NCBI GenBank assembly: GCA_021582295.1
Contig: CP091137.1
Span: forward strand, 1,630,001-1,694,000
Direction: 5' to 3'
From: Candidatus Thiovulum stygium
Lineage (GTDB): Bacteria > Campylobacterota > Campylobacteria > Campylobacterales > Thiovulaceae
DNA: 64,000 nt
This document shows positions 1 through 8,761 of this stretch, one piece after another. The notes beneath the pieces were generated by a model. That model had not been told where the DNA came from. It made no database searches and worked only from the letters and a program-made list of their open reading frames with translations. A program made the position numbers and the translations under genes. Within the stretch, counting starts at the first letter, position 1. Each line of letters opens with the position of its first letter.

Positions 1-1
1 T

Positions 2-1207
2 GATCTAAAAAATTTTTATCCAAATTCGCTTTTAATAACTGGTTTTGATATTTTATTTTTCTGGGTTGCCCGAATGATTATGATGGGTGAATATTTTTTA
101 GGCGAATTACCTTTTAAAAATATATATTTACATGCACTTGTTCGCGATGAAAATGGTAACAAAATGAGTAAATCTCGTGGAAATGTTATCGACCCGCTCG
201 ATATGATTGAAAAATATAGTGCCGATGCTTTACGATTTACTCTTGCAGTTCTTGCCGTTCAAGGTCGAGATATTCGTTTGAGTGAAGAAAAACTTGAATG
301 GAGTCGTAACTTTACTAATAAAATTCATAATGCTTCAAAATATTTATTGATGAATGGTTCAAATTTTAAAAGTTTAGATGAGGTTCAAATCGAAACTCCA
401 CTTGGAAAATATATGCTTAGTAGATTAAATTTAGCAATTATAGAAACTCGTGAATATCTTGATAGTTATAGATTTAATGATGGAGCTACAACTATTTATA
501 GATTTTTATGGAATGAATTTTGCGATTGGGGTATCGAATTATCAAAAGCTGAAAAAAGTTCTATTAATGAACTCGGAGCTATATATTTAGAATCGATGAA
601 ATTATTACATCCATATATGCCATTTATTACTGAAATGATAAGTTCAGAATTAAAAGGTATTGAACTTGAAAATGGCGAATCGATTATGATTTCTAAATAT
701 CCAATTGCTGAAAAACAAGATTTAAATATCGAAAGTCAGTTTAATAATATTATCGAAAGTATAATTTCTATTCGTCGTCTAAAAGCCACTGTTGATTTAG
801 CAAATAAAACTAATGATGAGATATTTTTAGAATTTGATAAAAATATAAAAGATAATTTAGATTTAGATTTGGTTGCTCGATATATTTCGAAATTGGCAAA
901 AGTTGAAAAAGTTCATTTTGTTGATAGTGAAATCGAAAATAGTTTAAGTGATGTTGGAATAGGTGTTAAATCGCAATTACCTCTCGCTTCTATCGATATT
1001 TCGCCGATTCTTGACCGAACAGTTAAACAACGAGATAAGTTATTAAAAGAAAAATCTAAACTCGATTCTATGTTAAATAATGAACGATTTGTAAAAAATG
1101 CTCCTGAAAATATTGTTACAGAAAATCGGACAAATTTAAATCGAATTGCTGAACAACTTATGATTGTTGAAACCGAACTCTCAAAAATTAAAAAATTAAA
1201 AAATTAA
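2..1207 (+). CDS. valS: Valyl-tRNA synthetase, C-terminal part (5' end outside window)
   Basis: Attaches valine to tRNA-Val in the cytoplasm. The open frame runs from the window edge for 401 codons, so the Rossmann half, the HIGH motif and most of the editing domain lie upstream. Visible near the start is the class Ia segment around GFDILFFWVARMIMMG, then the KMSKS loop (KMSKSRGNVIDP, about residue 55 of the fragment), the helical anticodon-binding domain, and a lysine/glutamate-rich coiled-coil arm over the last 65 residues (from about LDRTVKQRDKLLKEKSKLD) that is diagnostic of ValRS. An internal ATG at 74 is not the true start. The stop is 19 bases before pabA/trpG on the same strand, so the two may be co-transcribed. 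Reading frame intact; identification is firm. Confidence 0.96.
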   Translation, partial: DLKNFYPNSLLITGFDILFFWVARMIMMGEYFLGELPFKNIYLHALVRDENGNKMSKSRGNVIDPLDMIEKYSADALRFTLAVLAVQGRDIRLSEEKLEWSRNFTNKIHNASKYLLMNGSNFKSLDEVQIETPLGKYMLSRLNLAIIETREYLDSYRFNDGATTIYRFLWNEFCDWGIELSKAEKSSINELGAIYLESMKLLHPYMPFITEMISSELKGIELENGESIMISKYPIAEKQDLNIESQFNNIIESIISIRRLKATVDLANKTNDEIFLEFDKNIKDNLDLDLVARYISKLAKVEKVHFVDSEIENSLSDVGIGVKSQLPLASIDISPILDRTVKQRDKLLKEKSKLDSMLNNERFVKNAPENIVTENRTNLNRIAEQLMIVETELSKIKKLKN

Positions 1208-1226
1208 AAAATAGTAGGTTATAAAT

Positions 1227-1796
1227 ATGGTTCTAATGATAGATAATTATGATAGTTTTACTTATAATATCGTGCAATATTGTCTTGAGCTTGGTGCTGA
1301 TTTGAAAGTTGTACGAAATGATGAGATAACCGTAGATGAAATTTGCGAAATGAATCCTGAAAAAATTATTATTTCGCCTGGTCCAGCAACTCCAGACGAT
1401 GCGGGAATTTGTCTCGATGTTGTTCGTGAATTTAGTGATAAAAAAATATTAGGAATTTGTCTCGGACATCAAACAATAGCTCAAGCTTTTGGCGGTGAAA
1501 TTATTCAAGCTAAAAATATGATGCATGGCAAAACTTCAAAGATCGTTGGTGTTAATCATGATTCTGAAATTTTTAGTGAAATTCCTGATGGTTTTCGAGC
1601 AACTCGATATCATTCACTTGTTGTGAAAAAAGATAATTTGCCTTCTAAAATAAAGCCAACTGCTTGGAGTGGAGATGATGGTGAAATTATGGCTCTTGAA
1701 ATTGAAGGATTTGATATTTATGGTGTTCAATTTCATCCAGAATCAATTATGAGTGAATATGGGCATAAACTTTTAGATAATTTTTTAAAGTTATAA
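1227..1796 (+). CDS. pabA: Glutamine amidotransferase subunit of anthranilate / aminodeoxychorismate synthase
   Basis: Class I glutamine amidotransferase of 189 residues, the full usual length. It supplies ammonia from glutamine to a chorismate-using partner (TrpE for tryptophan, PabB for folate); neither partner is in this window, so TrpG and PabA cannot be told apart here. The N-terminal MIDNYDSFTYN motif, nucleophile Cys78 in GICLGHQ, and His170/Glu172 in HPES complete the catalytic triad. The C-terminal SIMSEYGHKLLDNFL is PabA/TrpG-like. It follows valS by 19 bases and is closed by a hairpin at 1844-1872, convergent with plsC. Confidence 0.9.
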   Translation: MVLMIDNYDSFTYNIVQYCLELGADLKVVRNDEITVDEICEMNPEKIIISPGPATPDDAGICLDVVREFSDKKILGICLGHQTIAQAFGGEIIQAKNMMHGKTSKIVGVNHDSEIFSEIPDGFRATRYHSLVVKKDNLPSKIKPTAWSGDDGEIMALEIEGFDIYGVQFHPESIMSEYGHKLLDNFLKL

Positions 1797-1843
1797 ACTT
1801 TTTTACCATCTACCTATTTTAAAAAAGGCTAAGTTTTAATTTA

Positions 1844-1872
1844 TAAGATATATACTAAAAATATATATCTTA
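1844..1872. terminator. Bidirectional terminator hairpin between pabA and plsC
   Basis: Perfect 11-base inverted repeat (TAAGATATATA / TATATATCTTA) around a 7-base spacer in the gap between two convergent genes. It is AT-rich, as expected for this genome, and T-rich sequence follows on the right. Confidence 0.6.
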
Positions 1873-1892
1873 CAGAATTTTTATTTTTATTT

Positions 1893-2600
1893 TTAAATTA
1901 TATGTTTAACCTCATCAAAAAGACGATTTTGCATTTTTTCACGAGAAATTTCTAGCCAATCAGTCTCTTTTGAAGCTACAAATGAATCAAAAAATATAAT
2001 TTTTACGATACCACCAGTTGCTACAAGAGATTTTATATCAAATCGTTTGCCACTATTAACTAATAAAATTGGTTGAACTTTTAAATTATATTTATTTGCA
2101 ACAAGCGAAGCTCCAGCTTTAAAAGGTAAAAATTTATCATTTAAATTTCTTGTTCCTTCTGGAAAAATCGCAACAACTCGATTATTATCAACTCTATCTT
2201 TTACATCTCGAAATAATTTTATAATTCCACTTTTATCTTCTCGATCAACTTCAATCATATTTGTTAAAGATAAAGCGAGTCCAAAATATTTTAATTTAAA
2301 TAGTTCTAATTTTGCAACCCAAACTATATTTATATTTTTAAGAGCTACTGCAACTTCGAGAAGCATAATATCAAGCATACTTTGATGATTTAAAATGAAC
2401 ATTTGAACTCCGTTGGCAGGTTCTCCTTCAAGTTCAACTTTAACACCAGAAAATTTTAAAATTATCTTTGATGTAATAGCTCTTAATTGATGATCTCGTT
2501 TAAATTTTTTAAAAAGCGGAACAAACAAAATCATCAAACCTACTGATAACATTACAACAAACATTACATATATGGCTCTAATCTTTGCAAATATCTTCAT
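1893..2600 (-). CDS. plsC: 1-acyl-sn-glycerol-3-phosphate acyltransferase
   Basis: Transfers the second acyl chain to lysophosphatidic acid, giving phosphatidic acid for membrane phospholipids at the inner membrane. Length 235 aa, usual for PlsC. A hydrophobic N-terminal segment (about residues 9-30) anchors the protein. The acyltransferase HX4D motif is NHQSMLD (71-77), and the substrate-binding FPEGTRN motif is at 146-152. It starts 23 bases inside the 3' end of the upstream membrane-protein gene, indicating translational coupling. It ends with a copy of the GATGAGGT-family octamer at 1909-1916, inside the coding sequence. Confidence 0.93.
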   Translation of the reverse strand: MKIFAKIRAIYVMFVVMLSVGLMILFVPLFKKFKRDHQLRAITSKIILKFSGVKVELEGEPANGVQMFILNHQSMLDIMLLEVAVALKNINIVWVAKLELFKLKYFGLALSLTNMIEVDREDKSGIIKLFRDVKDRVDNNRVVAIFPEGTRNLNDKFLPFKAGASLVANKYNLKVQPILLVNSGKRFDIKSLVATGGIVKIIFFDSFVASKETDWLEISREKMQNRLFDEVKHII

Positions 2601-3689
2601 CTTTTATCCAACCTTCACTCTCTTCTTCTTCAGCAAATCTAATTTTTATAAAACCGTTCTCTTCATGAATTTTGTCAAGAATTTGTTTTTCAGAAACTAT
2701 TCTAAATCCAGTTGAAGCTAACATTGGTAAAATTCTAACGATTGTTCCACTTTCAACACAGACACTTGGTTTTGGCATCATCATATAAACTGTAGCACTA
2801 ATTCCTAAAAAAGCTAAAAATAAATTTATAAAATGTTGATAAAAATAAAATAGGACTAAGAAAAATATAGCAATTCCGACAGCGACACCTAATTTAATTT
2901 TTGCAACATGATCAAGTCGTTTTGGTCTTAGATCTTTTGCAGTTGAAACCATATCATCACGAACAGAAATCGGAATATCAATTTTTGAAAACTGAAAAAG
3001 TTCTGTATTAAAATACTTTAAAGTAAAATTATCATAATACTTTGGAATAACAACATAATAACTTAGATCACCTTTTTCAAAACTATCTTTTACTGTTGTT
3101 TCGATGCCCTGTTTTTTAATATAAACTTCATCAAATTTTATATTTTTAAGCTGTGTTTCATTACCACGAATATAAAAAGTCAAAATATTATGTTCGTCGT
3201 CAAAACGATTAGAAAGAGTTTTATATATTTCGATACTTTTTGCAAGAATTCCTGAAAACTGTTGAGTTTGAGGTAAAACGAGAGATTTAATATTTTTGCC
3301 ACTCAACGAAGCTTCACCGCGAAGAGTCATATTGCCTTCAACATATTTAACACTAGCAGTTACTTTTGGCAAAGTAATTTTTGTTCCTTTGACAATAAAA
3401 TAAAATTTATCATAAACAGAAACTACACCATCTTCATCAACGGTTTCTCGTTTTGGTTCTTTATCTTTTGATAATTTTTCTATTCCATTGCCACCATAAA
3501 ATTTATAAACTAACTTATCATAATTTTCAGAAACTACTGTAGTTTTATATTCTATAGCAAAAATTTGACCAACATAAACTCGTTCAGGAACATAATTATA
3601 AGAGATATAAATATTTTGACCAGAACTTTCTTCAGCCCTCAAAAAAAGAGGGCGAAAAAAGTGAAAAATATAAAATATATTTTTCTCAT
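2578..3689 (-). CDS. Conserved membrane protein with SH3-like C-terminus (signal peptide frameshifted at T7 tract)
   Basis: About 370 aa when reconstructed; function not recognised. The annotatable frame opens with a TTG at 3642, but an ATG at 3689 in the next frame encodes a typical signal peptide (MRKIYFIFFTFFALFF) that runs into a seven-T tract (3641-3647 on the plus strand as A7). Adding one T joins the two frames exactly, giving signal peptide plus LRAEESSGQN. The body is a beta-rich periplasmic region, then two hydrophobic segments (about 250-290 of the TTG-started frame), then an SH3-like tail ending GWIKDEDI. The homopolymer is the loop of a 6-bp inverted repeat GCCCTC/GAGGGC (3635-3653). 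This could be phase variation or a sequencing error. The gene overlaps plsC by 23 bases and follows purQ. Confidence 0.7.
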
Positions 3690-3696
3690 AAAGAGG

Positions 3697-4374
3697 CTAT
3701 TTTAAAAAGCCCTCTAACATACGAATACCATCAGTTGAGCCTAAAATAGTCTCGATTGCTCGTTCAGGATGAGGCATTAAACCAAAAACATTTCGTTCTC
3801 GATTGCAAATTCCAGCAATAGATTCGATTGAGCCATTTGGATTTGATAATTCACCAGTTGCATCACAATATCTTAAAATAATTTGATTATTTTCTTTAAG
3901 TTCTGATAATCCATTTTCATCGATAAAAAATTTACCTTCAGCATGAGCAATAGGTGCTTTTATAATTTCACCAATATTTAAATTAGCTAAAAATTTATTA
4001 TCAATGTTTTCAACTTTTAAATATTGCTGTTTAGATATAAAATGTAAATTTTCATTTCGCATCATTGCTCCCGGTAAAAGATGAGCTTCAACTAAAATTT
4101 GAAAACCGTTACAAATACCAAGAACATTGCCACCATTTTGAGCAAAATTTGCAACATCTTGCATAATTGGAGCAAAACGAGCTATTGCACCACTTCTTAA
4201 ATAGTCGCCATAACTAAAACCACCCGGAACTACAACTAAATCTATATTTTCAGGTAATTTATTATTTTTATGCCATACTATTTCAGTTTCACAACCCAAT
4301 TTTTTAAAAGCATATTGAGTATCAAGTTCGCAGTTTGTTCCTGGAAATTGAAGAATCGCAACTCGTTTAGCCAT
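3697..4374 (-). CDS. purQ: Phosphoribosylformylglycinamidine synthase, glutaminase subunit PurQ
   Basis: Supplies ammonia for conversion of FGAR to FGAM (step 4 of purine synthesis) together with PurL and PurS. Length 225 aa, as usual for stand-alone PurQ. Cys88 in VLGICNGFQ is the nucleophile, and HPER near residues 202-205 supplies His and Glu. The [13 protein letters not shown] motif is characteristic. It overlaps the purC-purS fusion by 8 bases, so the PurS and PurQ subunits of the same small-subunit complex are translated next to each other. purL is not in the window. Confidence 0.96.
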   Translation of the reverse strand: MAKRVAILQFPGTNCELDTQYAFKKLGCETEIVWHKNNKLPENIDLVVVPGGFSYGDYLRSGAIARFAPIMQDVANFAQNGGNVLGICNGFQILVEAHLLPGAMMRNENLHFISKQQYLKVENIDNKFLANLNIGEIIKAPIAHAEGKFFIDENGLSELKENNQIILRYCDATGELSNPNGSIESIAGICNRERNVFGLMPHPERAIETILGSTDGIRMLEGFLK

Positions 4375-5335
4375 TTATAATCTCAATATTATAATCTTCG
4401 ATAACAGTATTAGCAAGTAATGATTCACACATTTCTTGAGTCTGTTTTTCAGCATCACTTTTACTATTTGCAGAAATTTTAAGAATGATTTGGCGACCAA
4501 TTCTGACATCATTAACAGAATTACCAAAACCGAGCGAACCGAGAGCATGATTAACAGCTTTTCCAGCAGAATCAAGAACACCATCTTTTAAATATATATT
4601 AACGATAGCTTTATACACTTTTTGTAGAGTTAAAATTCTATTTTTAACCTCTTCATAAGCAACTTTTACACCACCAATATCTTGTCTGAATCTATCTTTA
4701 TCAAGTTTTTCACCAGTTGTGCTATCCCAGAATCTGCAACTATCAGGAGATATTTCATCAGCAAGAATTATATTTTCATTTTTATCTTTACCAAATTCAA
4801 GTTTAAAATCGATTAATCTTAAACCAACTTTTGCAAAAAACGGTTTTAAAATTTCATTAATTTTTCTAGCTTGAGTTTTTAAATTTTCAAGTTCTACGAC
4901 CTCATCAACAAGACCCATAATTACGGCATGTTCATCATTAATAATTGGATCATTCATTGCATCATTTTTATAATAAAACTCAACAATAGGATTTTTTAAT
5001 TCTCGACCTTCAGGAATTCCAAGTCTTTTTGTTAGCGAACCTGTTGCTACATTTCGCACAACAACTTCAATTGGAATAATAGAAACTCGTTTTACGAGCA
5101 TATCACGATCATTTAATTTTTTAACAAAATGAGTTGTGATATTGCTATCAGAAAGTTCGCCAAAAATAATTGTGCTAATTTCATTATTTAAAATGCCTTT
5201 GCCACTCTCTTGAGATCTTTTTTGAGCATTAAAAGCTGTTAAATCATCTTTGAATTCAGCAATTAGTAAATCTCGATCATTTGTCGAATAGAGTTTTTTG
5301 CCTTTACCTTCGTAAAGCAAATCTAATTTATCCAT
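4367..5335 (-). CDS. purC: PurC-PurS fusion: SAICAR synthetase joined to FGAM synthase small subunit
   Basis: 322 aa in one uninterrupted frame. Residues 1 to about 236 are a full SAICAR synthetase ([10 protein letters not shown] at the N-terminus, [10 protein letters not shown], and the SPDSCRFW segment), which condenses CAIR with aspartate. Residues about 240-322 ([20 protein letters not shown] onward) are a complete PurS, the 80-residue dimeric adaptor that bridges PurL and PurQ. The two are normally separate adjacent genes; here there is no stop between them. A good ribosome site (GGAG, 7 bases from ATG) precedes the start, and purQ follows with an 8-base overlap. Catalysis by the PurC half and a scaffold role for the PurS half are inferred from family knowledge. 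A lost stop codon through an indel is possible, but the linker reads smoothly. Confidence 0.9.
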   Translation of the reverse strand: MDKLDLLYEGKGKKLYSTNDRDLLIAEFKDDLTAFNAQKRSQESGKGILNNEISTIIFGELSDSNITTHFVKKLNDRDMLVKRVSIIPIEVVVRNVATGSLTKRLGIPEGRELKNPIVEFYYKNDAMNDPIINDEHAVIMGLVDEVVELENLKTQARKINEILKPFFAKVGLRLIDFKLEFGKDKNENIILADEISPDSCRFWDSTTGEKLDKDRFRQDIGGVKVAYEEVKNRILTLQKVYKAIVNIYLKDGVLDSAGKAVNHALGSLGFGNSVNDVRIGRQIILKISANSKSDAEKQTQEMCESLLANTVIEDYNIEIING

Positions 5336-5435
5336 TAATTTTCTCCATGTATTTTTTAACTATTTCAAATCATCTCTTATTATTTAAACGAAATATTTTT
5401 AAATAGTTGTATTATGAAATTTTAACAAACTTATT

Positions 5436-6497
5436 TTATTTTCTTAATTTGCTTCCAATAACTTCAGATATATGAGAATATCCATCTCGTCGCATTAATT
5501 TTAATATGCCTTTATTTATTTCACTTGGTAATGATGGACCTTTAAAAATTAAAGCTGAATATATTTGAATTAATGAAGCTCCAACTTGTAATCTTTTATA
5601 AGTCTCTTCAGCTGAATCAATTCCACCAACAGATATTAATACCGTTTTGCCATAAAGTTCTTTTGCAATTGCTTCGAATAATTTAAAACTTTTATCTCTA
5701 AGAACTTTACCACTTAAACCACCACCAAAACTTTGAACATTTTTAATAAGTGAATGATCAATAGTTGTATTTGTAGCAATAATTCCACTTGCACCACTTT
5801 CAACGGCAAAATTAGATAAATTAATAGCATTTTCGATACTTAAATCTGGAGCTATTTTTAAAAATATTGGTTTTGTTGTGATTTTTTTACCTTCTGAAAA
5901 AAGAGCTTTAATAAATTTTTCATTTTGAAGATTTCGTAAATTTGGAGTATTTGGCGAAGAAATATTAATGACTAAATAAGAAGCCAATTGATGAAACTTT
6001 TCTATTAAAATCAAGTAATCATTAATAGCAATGTCTTCACTTGTAATTTTATTTTTGCCAATATTTATACCAACTGGAATAACAAAAGGGGCTAAATTAG
6101 ATATTCTATTTTTAATTATTTCCATTCCATCATTATTAAAACCCATTGCATTTTGAAGAGTTTCTTCTTTTAAATGTCGATAAATTCGAGGTTTTGGATT
6201 ACCATCTTGAGGTTTTGGAGTAATTGTTCCAATTTCAGAAAAACCAAAACCAAGCGACCTCATCTCACGAATTAAAGATCCTTTTTTATCAAAACCTGCT
6301 CCAAGTCCAACGGGATTTTTAAAATCAATTCCAAGAATATTTTGATGAAGTCTTCTATCATCAACAGTATGATAATTTCTCCAAATATCTCGAATAACAG
6401 GCATTGATTCAATATAGTGCATAAATTTTTCACCGATGAGGTGGGCAACTTCTGGTTCAAATTTATATAATAAATTTTTTATATTTTTGTAGATCAC
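5436..6497 (-). CDS. pyrD: Dihydroorotate dehydrogenase (quinone), class 2
   Basis: Oxidises dihydroorotate to orotate in pyrimidine synthesis, passing electrons to quinone at the inner membrane. 353 aa, normal for class 2. The N-terminal helical extension for membrane/quinone binding is present (about residues 1-45), followed by the FMN barrel with FKNPVGLGAGFDKKG (about 59-73), the NISSPNTPNLRNLQ active-site loop with the class 2 catalytic serine, and the C-terminal phosphate-binding ISVGGID region. It contains two octamer copies (6257-6264 and 6435-6442). It lies 10 bases downstream of ispA on the same strand, suggesting one transcript ispA-pyrD. Confidence 0.95.
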   Translation of the reverse strand: MIYKNIKNLLYKFEPEVAHLIGEKFMHYIESMPVIRDIWRNYHTVDDRRLHQNILGIDFKNPVGLGAGFDKKGSLIREMRSLGFGFSEIGTITPKPQDGNPKPRIYRHLKEETLQNAMGFNNDGMEIIKNRISNLAPFVIPVGINIGKNKITSEDIAINDYLILIEKFHQLASYLVINISSPNTPNLRNLQNEKFIKALFSEGKKITTKPIFLKIAPDLSIENAINLSNFAVESGASGIIATNTTIDHSLIKNVQSFGGGLSGKVLRDKSFKLFEAIAKELYGKTVLISVGGIDSAEETYKRLQVGASLIQIYSALIFKGPSLPSEINKGILKLMRRDGYSHISEVIGSKLRK

Positions 6498-6507
6498 AAG
6501 TCTCCTT

Positions 6508-7365
6508 TTAATTATTATGTCTTTTTAGATATTGCGATAATATATTTTTTAATGAATTTTTTAAATTTTCTTCAAAAATATTTAAATTAGATTCTATTTT
6601 AATAGCATATTTATCAGCTTCGATTTTTGCATTATGAAGACCTAACAAATTTACAAAACTATTTTTATTACCGTCCCAATTAACAGGCTTTCCAGCTTCA
6701 AGTTCATTACTTGTTGCATCAAGAATATCATCTTGAATCTGAAAAAGAAGTCCCAATTCAATTCCAAGATTCCATAAAGGTTCTTCAAGATTTGATTTAT
6801 CCGTAATAATTGCTCCCATTTTAAGAGCTGAAGCGATTAATTTTCCAGTTTTATGAATATGCAAAAATTTTAATTTGTCAAGCGAAATTGGAGTTTTTTC
6901 AAATTGCAAATCTATTGCTTGACCGAGAACCATACCATTAATTCCACCACTTTCAGATAAATTTCTAATTAATTTAACTTTTATATCATCTCGCAAAGGT
7001 GCTTTAGCGATAATTTCAAAAGCCAAAGTATTTAATCCATCACCAACAAGAATAGCTGTTGAATCATTCCAAACAGTATGAATAGTTGGAGTGCCTCGTC
7101 TAAGAGGTGAATTATCCATTGCAGGAAGATCATCATGAATAAGTGAATAGGTATGCAAAATTTCAAGAGCTAAAGCGACAGGCATTGCATTTTGTAAAAA
7201 CATAGGATAAATACCATCAACAACAGATAAAAGTAGTTGCGGACGAAATCTTTTCCCTCCAGATAACAACATGTGAGCAAGAGCTTTCTCAAAATATGGA
7301 TGAAAACTCTCCGCTTTTGGTAAATTATTTTTTAAATAATTTTCAAATATATTAATATTTATCAT
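6508..7365 (-). CDS. ispA: Polyprenyl (farnesyl/geranyl) diphosphate synthase
   Basis: Trans-prenyltransferase that extends DMAPP with IPP to make farnesyl diphosphate, the precursor of undecaprenyl and quinone side chains. 285 aa, typical of IspA. The first aspartate-rich motif is HDDLPAMDNSPLRRG, the second is QIQDDILDAT, both with full Mg-diphosphate ligands, and an early GGKRFRPQL binds IPP. The exact chain length of the product cannot be read from the sequence. Sits between dapD and pyrD on the same strand with short gaps (15 and 10 bases). Confidence 0.9.
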   Translation of the reverse strand: MININIFENYLKNNLPKAESFHPYFEKALAHMLLSGGKRFRPQLLLSVVDGIYPMFLQNAMPVALALEILHTYSLIHDDLPAMDNSPLRRGTPTIHTVWNDSTAILVGDGLNTLAFEIIAKAPLRDDIKVKLIRNLSESGGINGMVLGQAIDLQFEKTPISLDKLKFLHIHKTGKLIASALKMGAIITDKSNLEEPLWNLGIELGLLFQIQDDILDATSNELEAGKPVNWDGNKNSFVNLLGLHNAKIEADKYAIKIESNLNIFEENLKNSLKNILSQYLKRHNN

Positions 7366-7380
7366 AAAAATAATATTTAT

Positions 7381-8577
7381 TTAATGTAAATCAGAATTTA
7401 ATTTAACTTCTCGTTTACTTCTAAAAGCTTCGATTCTTCCATTTTCAGAATTTTGTCTAAAATGAATTCCATTAATTCCAGCTAATTCTTTACCTTTAAA
7501 GCTATTTTTACTAGAAATAAATAACTCTTTTAGATTTAAATTAATTTCTATAAGTTTATTTATTTCATTTGGAGAAATATAAATTTTTGTTCCTTCGAGA
7601 ATTGCCAAACCTGCATCAATAATAGAACCATCACCAAGAGGAATTCCACAAACTGAATTTGCACCAAGAAGAGAATTTTTACCAATAGAAATAGGATTTC
7701 CGTTTGTGCCTGATAAAACTCCAAGAATTGAAGCTCCACCACCAACATCAGAACCATCGCCAACAGATGCCGAACTACTAATTCTACCTTCAACCATTGA
7801 AACTCCTAAAGTTCCAGCATTAAAATTAATATAACTTGCGCCAGGCATAATAGTTGTTCCAGCTGAAATATAAGCTCCCATTCTAACTTTTGAACCATCA
7901 AGAATTCGAGTATTATTTTCAGGAATGATATGTTGAAGCATTCTAGGGAATTTATCAACGAAATCTATTTTAGGATATTTCCCACTAATTTTTAAAGAAA
8001 TTTCATTATCTCTAAGCCATTGAAGTTCAATTGGTTTGTTTTCAGACCAAGCAACATTTTGAAGATTAGCAAAAGCACCATTTAGATTTATAGTTCTAAT
8101 TTTTACTTTTTTTTGAGAAAGTGCATATAATTTAATATAAGTTGATTCAGCAGATTTCAGTGGAGCATCTTCAAATAAAAAGACAATTCTAAAATTCTCA
8201 AAATCACCTTGATCTTTAATAGCTTTTAGAACAGCAATATTGTTATGAGATTTTGGATTTTCAATAGTTTCAACAAGAAATGGCTGAAATTTTTCAAGAG
8301 CAGAAATAACGAATTCTTTAGAAATTGGTAAAACAATTTCACTTTGAGATAAGTCTAAATTTATATTTAACTCTTTTAAAGTTGAAATAAAAATAGCTCC
8401 TGAACCGAAATTTTCATTCCAATTAATAATTGGATATATAGCTTGTAGAGTTAAGTTTTTGTTAATTTGTCCAACATCAACTCTACAAATGCCAAAAGCT
8501 AAAGGATCTCGATAACCTTCAGCTTGTCGAACTTCATTGACGAAGTTTTTAAACTCTTCTTTTGACGAAATAGTCAT
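7381..8577 (-). CDS. dapD: Tetrahydrodipicolinate N-succinyltransferase, long form
   Basis: Adds succinyl to tetrahydrodipicolinate in the lysine/meso-diaminopimelate pathway, which feeds peptidoglycan. About 398 aa from the preferred ATG (MTISSKEEFKNF); an in-frame upstream ATG would add MRLFI (to 8592). The C-terminal half shows the left-handed parallel beta-helix hexapeptide pattern (ISAGTTIMPGASYINFNAGTLG, EGRISSSASVGDGSDVGGGAS). The long N-terminal domain is the epsilon/actinobacterial type rather than the 274-residue E. coli type. dapB of the same pathway is at the far end of the window. Confidence 0.92.
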   Translation of the reverse strand: MTISSKEEFKNFVNEVRQAEGYRDPLAFGICRVDVGQINKNLTLQAIYPIINWNENFGSGAIFISTLKELNINLDLSQSEIVLPISKEFVISALEKFQPFLVETIENPKSHNNIAVLKAIKDQGDFENFRIVFLFEDAPLKSAESTYIKLYALSQKKVKIRTINLNGAFANLQNVAWSENKPIELQWLRDNEISLKISGKYPKIDFVDKFPRMLQHIIPENNTRILDGSKVRMGAYISAGTTIMPGASYINFNAGTLGVSMVEGRISSSASVGDGSDVGGGASILGVLSGTNGNPISIGKNSLLGANSVCGIPLGDGSIIDAGLAILEGTKIYISPNEINKLIEINLNLKELFISSKNSFKGKELAGINGIHFRQNSENGRIEAFRSKREVKLNSDLH

Positions 8578-8619
8578 GATAAATAACCTCATTTTATTTT
8601 TTATATAAAAATTGTATCA

Positions 8620-8649
8620 AAATAGATTAATTTAATAATCGATGAGGTT
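8620..8649. repeat. 30-bp direct repeat, left copy, flanking the chemoreceptor gene
   Basis: Thirty bases identical to 10966-10995. The unit contains the small inverted repeat GATTA/TAATC and ends in the octamer GATGAGGT (8641-8648). It stands between divergent dapD and the chemoreceptor gene. Confidence 0.85.
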
Positions 8650-8761
8650 GAAATTTTTAAGCTTCAATAAAATGGCGAGTATAATATTATTGCATTTTTA
8701 TCAAAAAAACTTTAAAATGTCGAAACTACAAATATTTTTTTGTAGTTAAAATCTATTTTAC

